From Chryseobacterium gleum (GTDB taxonomy: Bacteria; Bacteroidota; Bacteroidia; Flavobacteriales_D; Crocinitomicaceae), in assembly GCA_945902775.1 (NCBI GenBank), contig CAMDMY010000001.1:1-64000 (forward strand): a stretch of 64,000 nt of DNA, written 5' to 3'. A program made the translations under genes and the position numbers. Shown here one piece after another: positions 1-8,200 of the stretch (position 1 is the first letter of the stretch; each line of letters starts with the position of its first letter). The notes beneath the pieces were generated by a model. The model searched no databases, was not told where the DNA came from, and was given only the letters and a program-made list of their open reading frames with translations.

Positions 1-154
1 AGTGATATTGAGAAATACAAAATGTATCTTTATCAGTATTTATTGATATAAATTCTTGATTCATAGAAATAAGCCACTGTTTTATCAATTTACATCCTTC
101 ATTATTGGAATTTGCTACAATTAAAATGTATTTTTTGTTTTTTATAATATTCAT
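1..154 (-). CDS. N-terminal fragment of a candidate ATP-grasp (RiPP/graspetide-type) maturase, cut by the window edge
   Basis: Hand-translated open frame absent from the ORF track: MNIIKNKKYILIVANSNNEGCKLIKQWLISMNQEFISINTDKDTFCISQYH... The pattern (ILI-x-SNSN..-IxxWL-x5-F-xxIN) resembles N-termini of grasp-with-spasm ATP-grasp maturases. Only 51 aa visible. Confidence 0.42.
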   Translation of the reverse strand, partial: MNIIKNKKYILIVANSNNEGCKLIKQWLISMNQEFISINTDKDTFCISQYH

Positions 155-1040
155 AAAGTGGTGTTTTTAATGGTCGAGGTTTAAACCCTCTTTTAAAGAT
201 TAGATGATTCATATTATCAAAATAAGGATCTAAACCTATATTACAACTATTTATAAAAACTAATTCAGGAGACAATGACTGTGAACTATCTACACCAAAA
301 TAGGAATTGTATATCATTCCTGTTTTACAATTTGAACTAACATTAAATCTATCGAAAGCCATTGAAAATGCCAAAGGATCCATTCTTCCTGCCCTAATTT
401 CTGAAATAAATAAATTGTAATTTTTAAATAACCATTCTTTTGATGAATGCAATAAAATAGTCGAGAAAACAGGATGTGCTTGAAAATAACCTCCTGGATA
501 TCCATTCTTTTTGATGTACTTTATGATTTCTACTTGATTTAAGCTATCATTATAGTTCATGTATTTAAATAACATTTTGAAATCTGAATGTGTACTGTCA
601 AAGTCAATTGTTTTTAATTTTTGTCTATATTTTTGATCTCTTGTATGAAGTGTATCATAGAAAATAGTATCTTTTAAAATTGTCCATGAATCATCTTTAG
701 GTAAAGACTCATTGATTTTTAATCTTTCAGTTTTACTCATTCCATTATAAAATGTTGAATCGTTAATAAATGAGAATCTTGCCCCTCCCTTTAACAATAT
801 TTTAATAGATTTTTTTTTATCCCCAATTTCCCATAATGCTCGACTGTATAAATGACTTTCCATTCGGAAAAATTTAAGATTAAAATTTTCAGCTTTTTTA
901 TAATAATAACAAGCTGAATCATAATTTTGTTCATAAAACCAATATGTACCTTCATTTAATACATTTCTGAATGGTATGTAATTTTGAGCAGAATGTTTAA
1001 ATGAAATAAAAACAAAAAATAATATAATAAGGATTTTCAT
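102..1040 (-). CDS. secreted protein with TPR-like N-terminus and DUF6624-like C-terminal region
   Basis: Signal peptide MKILIILFFVFISFKHSAQ; helical YYYKKAENF repeats; 'IIKYIKKNGYPGG...ILLHSS...AGRMDPLAFSMAFDRF' matches the DUF6624 pattern (G-P...HS...G.i.p..a...DR). Confidence 0.55.
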   Translation of the reverse strand: MKILIILFFVFISFKHSAQNYIPFRNVLNEGTYWFYEQNYDSACYYYKKAENFNLKFFRMESHLYSRALWEIGDKKKSIKILLKGGARFSFINDSTFYNGMSKTERLKINESLPKDDSWTILKDTIFYDTLHTRDQKYRQKLKTIDFDSTHSDFKMLFKYMNYNDSLNQVEIIKYIKKNGYPGGYFQAHPVFSTILLHSSKEWLFKNYNLFISEIRAGRMDPLAFSMAFDRFNVSSNCKTGMIYNSYFGVDSSQSLSPELVFINSCNIGLDPYFDNMNHLIFKRGFKPRPLKTPLYEYYKKQKIHFNCSKFQ

Positions 1041-1101
1041 ACTTTAAAGTTAAAATGGAGCGCTTGGTAAACCATGCGCCCCTATAAATATTATGCCTCT
1101 A

Positions 1102-1374
1102 TTAATATCTAGATAGAGTTGAAGATCTTACAGAAATTGTATCTCTCGAAACATATGATTTAATACAAGTATTTATACCATCTATTAACTCAAAATTATA
1201 TGGATTTACTTGTCCATCTCCACCAACTGGCACTTGTAACTCACCTTTTGCAGTCATTAACGCCTCGTCACTACCACCACCGTTAGGTTGAGTAGGTTCA
1301 TATCTATAACCACCTAAAATTTGATCCATTTTAACTTCTCTTGAAGCAAATGCATTTAAACTATTTTTTTTCAT
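1102..1374 (-). CDS. candidate RiPP precursor peptide with double-glycine leader
   Basis: 90 aa: MKKNSLNAFASREVKMDQILGG | YRYEPTQPNGGGSDEAL...; short, polar leader ending in LGG, first gene of a minus-strand cluster. Confidence 0.5.
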   Translation of the reverse strand: MKKNSLNAFASREVKMDQILGGYRYEPTQPNGGGSDEALMTAKGELQVPVGGDGQVNPYNFELIDGINTCIKSYVSRDTISVRSSTLSRY

Positions 1375-1511
1375 AATACAATTATATAAATGCCTACTCT
1401 ACATTTAACTATTTTCCTTAACTTCACAAATGCATTTTCAGCAACCTACAATTTGCTTAGATGCGCACGTCACGAGGCCTCGGTAATCCAGGTTAAGTAC
1501 GTCTTGAAAAG

Positions 1512-1540
1512 GGAAGTGTTACCGCACTTCCTTTTTCTTT
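1512..1540 (+). terminator. Rho-independent terminator-like hairpin (GGAAGTG-TTACCG-CACTTCC-TTTTTC)
   Basis: 7-bp perfect stem followed by a T tract; no plus-strand gene is apparent upstream. Confidence 0.6.
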
Positions 1541-1773
1541 TGAAATGAACTTTTTCAAATCAACGAGCCAAAACTATATTTAATTTTTTGAAAATAACGT
1601 GTATAATTTTACGTGTTTAAGCAGAATTCTGCATAAATGAATAAAAAAAGTAATTTTAAAGAGTTAAAATCTTGATAATCAATATTTTGAAAAAAAAATG
1701 ACTGCAAAATGAAATAAATGTTTAATTTTGCAGTTAAGCATAAACATAAAATAATAACTGGAATTTAACTATA

Positions 1774-1992
1774 ATGAACGAATCACTTATCGACCCCGAA
1801 CAATTAAAAATCGAAAAAATTGAATTTTGTAAGAAATTAAAAGAAAAACGCCTAGCACTAAATTACACCCAAGAATACATGGCAGAACAACTTAATATTT
1901 CTTTGAGAACCTATCAAAAGATGGAGAAAGATTTTGAAGTGGTTAATTTTGAAAGAATTATTTCTTTGATGAAGTTTATGAATTTGAATTAG
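1774..1992 (+). CDS. XRE-family helix-turn-helix regulator
   Basis: 72 aa with HTH_3 pattern KRLALNYTQEYMAEQLNISLRTYQKMEKD. Confidence 0.75.
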   Translation: MNESLIDPEQLKIEKIEFCKKLKEKRLALNYTQEYMAEQLNISLRTYQKMEKDFEVVNFERIISLMKFMNLN

Positions 1993-2039
1993 ATTTAATA
2001 ATTTATACAAAGTTTAAAACCTAAAAAAAAAAAACAATT

Positions 2040-2891
2040 TCACTCAAACACCCAATACGTTTTTTCCTCTCCCATCTTTTCGATTTTTGAGAGGAGTTCT
2101 TTTGGTGTAAAATTGGTGATGGCTTTGAATTGTTTGTTAAAATCAGCTTGATCGTAATAATGATTATATAGTGAGATTTCAGTTAAAGAGCTGAATTGCT
2201 GTTGAGATTGTGTGAAATTGAGTGTATTTCTAAACTTCACCATTTTTTTATACGCTTCAATGGAACATCCAAAATGTTTATTAAACTGACGAAGCAAGGT
2301 TTTAGGATGAATGGCGTATCGTTCGGATAATTCATCCACTTTTATTGTTCCATTACTATCAATTATGTCGTTTAAACAATGTATTAATTCAGGATGCTTA
2401 AATTCAACGTATTTTGATTCGAAAAATTGATCTAATAAGTCTCTTTTTTCTTCTAACGATTCTTTTTTATAGACTTCTAGTAGTGTCTTATTAAATTGAT
2501 TATCGTAGTAATTAAATCGATGCGTTTCTTCATCGTAAATAGTAGAAAGTGCCCCGTTTACAAAGTAGTTTAATCCAGCTGGATGAAAACAAATTCCAAT
2601 TTTATTGAAAACACCATTTAATGTCACTTTTATGTTGCGACTATAATTCATTGTATAAAAAATAGTTAGCTCATTTTCTTCACACGGTGTAACAATCGAA
2701 TTCTCTTTAAAATTGATGGAAGATTTAGTATAAGCTGTTATTCCATGAATGAAATTTGGAAAGAAAACAAATGACTTTTGGAAATTCGGATCGAACGATT
2801 GATGAAAATAATAATAAGAAATATGCTTTCTAATTAGTTCACTTTTGGGTTGTATCGTTAAAAAGGAGTCGGAATTGGTCATTAATTTCAT
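2040..2891 (-). CDS. AraC-family transcriptional regulator (DUF6597-like N-terminus)
   Basis: C-terminal HTH 'LSERYAIHPKTLLRQFNKHFGCSIEAYKKMVKFRN...YYDQADFNKQFKAITNFTPKELL'. Confidence 0.85.
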   Translation of the reverse strand: MKLMTNSDSFLTIQPKSELIRKHISYYYFHQSFDPNFQKSFVFFPNFIHGITAYTKSSINFKENSIVTPCEENELTIFYTMNYSRNIKVTLNGVFNKIGICFHPAGLNYFVNGALSTIYDEETHRFNYYDNQFNKTLLEVYKKESLEEKRDLLDQFFESKYVEFKHPELIHCLNDIIDSNGTIKVDELSERYAIHPKTLLRQFNKHFGCSIEAYKKMVKFRNTLNFTQSQQQFSSLTEISLYNHYYDQADFNKQFKAITNFTPKELLSKIEKMGEEKTYWVFE

Positions 2892-2945
2892 TATAGCTAT
2901 CGATTTTACAAAGATAAATTTATAATTATATTAATCAAACACACG

Positions 2946-4142
2946 TTAATAATTCAAACCAAATGCCCATAATGGAATGACATTCATATAACCATATTCA
3001 ATATCATCTTTTACAATAAATGACTTTCCATCTTTGTCAATTTGAGATTGTTTTTTATTCTTTCCCCCCACTTCAAAAGTAAATTCATTGATTGAAAAAT
3101 CGGCTTTTTTTGAACTGATAACTTCATAGTTCAATCGCATCTGATTAAAGAAAAATGTTTCACGAATATTACCAATATTTGATTTATCCGCTACAAGATT
3201 AAAAATGATATTGGTATTATCTAAATATACTTTATCAATTTTGCCTAATCCTCTTAATCCATTTGTTTCTGTTCTTAATTGCGCTATTAATCCAGCCTTT
3301 TCTATAAATGAAAAATAATCATCGAGTGAATTTCTACTAACACCAATAATTTCGGCAATTTTTGTGAAATTTGGTTTAAATGGAACACTTTCTGCAATAA
3401 TGGAAAGTAGGCGTTTCAATTTTCTACTAGTTCCAACATTTAAATTTGCAAATTGAGGAATATCAATTTCTAAAGTTTGAACGATGATTTGCCCAAGCCT
3501 TAAGTTTAATTCATTTTCTATTCCAAATGGATAATAACCTCTCCTTAAATAATCGTTAAACAAAGGTAAAGGGTGTTTTATTTGATCTAGTTTTATTTCA
3601 TTATGAATGATTTGATCTAGAGAATAAACACCGATATTGTAATTATGAAATAAATTCAAATATTCTCTAAATGATAATCCTTGTAGATTATACATTAAAG
3701 CTCTACGACTTAAATCTGCCGAACCTTTTAATATATCTAAAACCGAAGAACCAGTAAAGATAATTTTTAATGAAGGATAAGAGTCATATATGTTTTTTAG
3801 TTCTCTCGACCAATTTTCATATTTATGAACCTCATCTATTAATAAATATTCACCTCCATTTTTATAAAAAGTATCGGCAACATCTATTAATTTGTTTTCA
3901 CCAAAATACAAGTCATCAGCAGAAACATACAACGCTTTTTTAGTATCAAGATTTTCTTTCACGTATTGAAGAATCAAAGTCGTTTTACCAACTCCTCGTG
4001 GACCAATGACACCAATCATTCTACTTCCCCAAGCAATTTGAGAGTATAAATATCTTTTGAAAGTAAGCGAAGTACTATCTAATAAAATTTCAAATTTCTG
4101 ATAAAGAGCCTCCATAACAATGATTTTTTTACAAATATACAA
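2946..4142 (-). CDS. stand-alone AAA ATPase (AAA_14/DUF4143-like)
   Basis: Walker A GPRGVGKTTLILQY, Walker B YLLIDEVHKYENW, sensor IIFTGSSVLDI. Likely start is the internal Met (MEALYQKF). Confidence 0.85.
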   Translation of the reverse strand: MYICKKIIVMEALYQKFEILLDSTSLTFKRYLYSQIAWGSRMIGVIGPRGVGKTTLILQYVKENLDTKKALYVSADDLYFGENKLIDVADTFYKNGGEYLLIDEVHKYENWSRELKNIYDSYPSLKIIFTGSSVLDILKGSADLSRRALMYNLQGLSFREYLNLFHNYNIGVYSLDQIIHNEIKLDQIKHPLPLFNDYLRRGYYPFGIENELNLRLGQIIVQTLEIDIPQFANLNVGTSRKLKRLLSIIAESVPFKPNFTKIAEIIGVSRNSLDDYFSFIEKAGLIAQLRTETNGLRGLGKIDKVYLDNTNIIFNLVADKSNIGNIRETFFFNQMRLNYEVISSKKADFSINEFTFEVGGKNKKQSQIDKDGKSFIVKDDIEYGYMNVIPLWAFGLNY

Positions 4143-4202
4143 AAAAACGCACTACTAATTTAGCAAATATTAAAATAATCGCACTTTTTGTAGTGCGTTT
4201 TT
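4141..4202. repeat. inverted repeat AAAAACGCACTAC ... GTAGTGCGTTTTT upstream of the AAA ATPase
   Basis: 13-bp perfect arms plus an internal CGCACT half-site at 4180-4185; the same word recurs at 14227-14256. Confidence 0.8.
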
Positions 4203-4513
4203 AAATAAATTGATGTTTGATAATTAATTAAACACTTCAAAAAACTCATAATCAAATAATTATCTAAAATATAAAACTCAGTGTTCCTCAGTGCTAAACT
4301 CTTTAAAACTTCATGATTAAAAAAACATCCCAACAATTTTGTCCAAATAATACAATTTTATAATTCTAGCTATTTGTTTATTTGCACTTTAATTTACTTT
4401 TTTCTTAAAATCTAATACGGAAAACTATAAAATGTAACTAAACATTGAACAAACGTTATTTTAGTCTAAAATCAAAACGCTAAACAGAATATAAACTTTT
4501 AATTACTAAAACT

Positions 4514-5233
4514 ATGAAAAATTTCATCTACACTTTTATATTACTTCACTTTTCAGTTGTAACTTTTGGTCAATCATCCGACACAACGTGTTTAAAATCA
4601 AGATGGTTGTCTGTAAAACCAACGATTCAGAACAAAGATATTTTTCTTCTAGATTCTATTGATAATAGTTTGGATTTAGTCTATATAATTAAAAAACTAG
4701 TGGATCAAAAACAATTAAGAATTTACGATCAGAATGAAGGACCGAATGGGATGAATAATTGGTATTACATCAATTATGAAAAAGAAATCGAAATGAATTT
4801 GAAACAATCACTTAAAAAGGAGGGGAAAGATCCTTATTTTGAAATTGTTTCTGAAGCAATTATTCCCCTAGCAAATAGTGTAGGAGAGGACAGTGTTATC
4901 AAAAATGATGATGGTTCAATGTCATACGTCTTTCCAGAGTCTAAAGTATATGTTTTCCCATCCAAAGAATGTGACGAAATCAGAATCAAAGAAGATCGAG
5001 TTTTCAATAAGGCAACAAAGAAGTATGAATTTATACCTGTTGGCTTAAGTTTTTATTTTAAAGGTGATGAATTTTCAAAAGGAAAAGAGAAATTTTGGGT
5101 TGATTTAAATGAATTATTTAATGTTTTGAACGACAAGAATAAATACCCATGGTATAATGCGATTGTAAATAAAAAATATGTAGGTTTTCAATATAGACAA
5201 GTTTCTTGTTATGATATTGAAATCAAAAAATGA
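4514..5233 (+). CDS. secreted hypothetical protein, possibly GldN-like
   Basis: Signal peptide; 'EIRIKEDRVFNKATKKYEFIPVGLSFY...KFWVDL' weakly recalls the GldN core (RIKEDW.FDK...). Confidence 0.45.
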   Translation: MKNFIYTFILLHFSVVTFGQSSDTTCLKSRWLSVKPTIQNKDIFLLDSIDNSLDLVYIIKKLVDQKQLRIYDQNEGPNGMNNWYYINYEKEIEMNLKQSLKKEGKDPYFEIVSEAIIPLANSVGEDSVIKNDDGSMSYVFPESKVYVFPSKECDEIRIKEDRVFNKATKKYEFIPVGLSFYFKGDEFSKGKEKFWVDLNELFNVLNDKNKYPWYNAIVNKKYVGFQYRQVSCYDIEIKK

Positions 5234-5282
5234 AATTGTTCAAATAATACAATTTATATTTGTCACAATAACTACTTAATTT

Positions 5283-8200
5283 ATGAGAATTTTAATTTTA
5301 TTCACCTTTCTAATTCAAATCGTTTTTGCTCAAGAAATTGATTCTTTAACACCCATTTTTCCAGTTGCGAAAAAGGTTCCTTACTTTTTTGTTACACATG
5401 GTGATTCTGTTGCTCAGCCTTACAATTGGATGAGGGAGAAAAACACACCCGACATTATCAATTATTTGTCTGAAGAGAACACGTATGGTGATGTTCAGAT
5501 GAAATCATCGGCTATTTTACAAAAAAAGATTTTTGAAGAAATGCGTGGCTTGATGAAAGAAAATCATACTTCACGCCCAAGTAAATTAGATAATTATTTC
5601 TACTATTCAAGAAATGAAGAAGGGAAAGAACATGCGATCCAATGTCGTAAAAAAGATAGTTTAACAGCCAAAGAAGAAATCATTTTAGACCCCAATAAAC
5701 AGGCCGAAGAATTTGGGTATTTTCAACTTTCAGGTTTAGATTTATCTGATGACCATACTTTATTAGCTTATTCAGTTAATACAGAAGGTGGAGATTTTGG
5801 TACTTTGTGTGTCAAGAATATCGCTAAAGACAGTGTATTCAAAGACAGAATAACGCAAGTAGGAAGTTTTATTTTATTGAAAGATAATTTAACGATTTAC
5901 TATTTAAAGAAAGACCCAAAAACCAAGTTGGGTAATCAATTGTTTAAACACATTATTGGCACAGATACACTAACCGACCAGTTAATTTTTGAGAGGACAG
6001 AAGGAAGTGGGTATTTAAACATTAGTTTATCTGAAAGTAAACGATTCTTATTTATTTCTACTTCGTTTATGGGCTGGACAGGTGATATTTATGCCATTGA
6101 TTTAGAATCAGATGAAAAAACATTAGTCAAAATTATTACGGGAGAAAAAGGAGTTACTTCTGCCTTAAGTCATTCTAAAGGGGATTATTTTGAATTATTT
6201 ACAAATAAGAATGCTCCAGATTATTTGATTAAAGAAATTGAAATAAAGAATTTAAAAAATGAACGTATTTTAATTCCTGAAGTAAAAGGAGCTAAACTAA
6301 ATTCATACTCTGAAAAAGGAGATTACATGATTGTTGAACGTTTAACAAATGGACTAAATGAACTTTCAATTATCAACAAGAAAACGAAAACGAAAAAAAT
6401 TCTCGAAGGTCAGGAAAAGGTGGGTGTTATTGGTTTGTCAAATGAATTAAAATACGATAGTACATCAATTGAATATTCGTTTACCTCTTTAATCACTCCT
6501 ACAATTATTTTTAAATACAATTTAGAGAAAGACAGTAGCGCAATTATTTGGAGAGATACAGTTCCAAAATATGATCCTCTTTTATTTAAAACGGAACGTG
6601 TTTGGGCTTCTTCAAGAGATGGAAAGAAAATACCGATTGATTTGGTATACAAAAAATCATTGAAACGTGATGGTAAAAATCCACTTTATATAACAGCTTA
6701 TGCTTGTTATGGAATGAACCAAGAGCCGGATTTTAATAAAAGTTTCTTGCCGTATTTGAATCGAAATTTTGTGTGTGCTATTGCGCATCCAAGAGGTGAA
6801 AGTTTATTAGGAAAGTCATGGCACGACGATGGGAAAATGATGAAAAAGCAAAACACAATCAATGACTTTGTGGACTGTACGCAATCGTTGATTGATTCTG
6901 CTTATACGATGCCGAAGAAAATTGTAGCACAAGGTGGAAGTGCCGGTGGATTATTAATGGGAGGTGTAGCCAATGCTAAACCTGAGATATATGGTGCAAT
7001 CATAGCGGATGTCCCTTTTGTGAACACATTAGAAGATATGTTAGATACACTTTGGCCAAATATTAAATACCATTTTGATGAAATCGGAAATCCGTATAAA
7101 AAGAAAGAATATGACTATATAAAATCGTATAGTCCGTTACACAATATTACGCAAAAAGAGTATCCAAATATGTTGGTAACAAATGGTTATAATGATAGTC
7201 GTGTTCCATTTTGGGCTGCTGCACAATACGTTGCTCGTTTAAGAGATATGAAAACGGATACGAATCTACTCTTGTTAAAAACATCGATGGAGGGTGGTCA
7301 CGGAGGTTCATCGGGTAGGTATTCTGGTATCAAAGAAGAAGCTTTTAAAATTGCTTTTGCCATGCAATCAGTTGGTGTAAAGGAAGATTATTTAGCCGTT
7401 TCAGGAAAAGTAGTGGATGTCGATGGAGATGCCATACCTTATGCCAACGTATTCGTTGAAGGAAGTTCAAATGGGACAGTTACCAATTTCGACGGAGATT
7501 TTTATTTAGAAATTAAAGGAGGACAAAAATTAGCCCTTGTCTTTCAAACATTTGGATTTAAAAAACAAGTCCTTCCGATAGGTGCAAAAACGAAGATTAC
7601 AGATATGAAAGTGGTAATGTCTTCTGAATCAAAAGCATTGGAAGAGGTAACAGTTGCAGTAAAAGCTAAAAATAGAGGAAATGAAATTATTCGAAAAGCC
7701 AATGCACAAATGGAGCATTATGATAAAATGTTGGATAATTATTCAGTTGATATTTATATCAAAGGGGTAGAACGTTTTGATTCTGTTCCAAAGAAATTAC
7801 CCGCATTTTTGAAAAAAGCTGAATTACCAGATTCTAACGATATAGGATTAATGTATTTGTCTGAATCGGTTTCAAGGTACAATTATAAACGTCCGGATGA
7901 TTACAAAGAAGAAATGCTCTCCTCAAAAGTAGCAGGTTCAAAACAAGGGATGAGTTGGAACAGAGTAAAAAATCTAGAATATAATTTTTACAAAAATAAT
8001 TTAACCGGATTATCCGAAAAACCATTTATTTCACCTATTGCCGATGGAGGAATCTTATTATATAAATACCATTTAGAATCTAAAATTATTGAAGACGGAA
8101 ACAATGTATATAAAATAAAAGTCACACCAAGAAACAAGGCGGAAGCGGTTTTTGAAGGATATGTTTACATCAACGATAAAACGTGGAGCATTCACAGTGT

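Noticed and set aside
314-505. 63-aa minus ORF overlapping the 312-aa gene
   Set aside because: Out-of-frame overlap inside a longer, better supported CDS.
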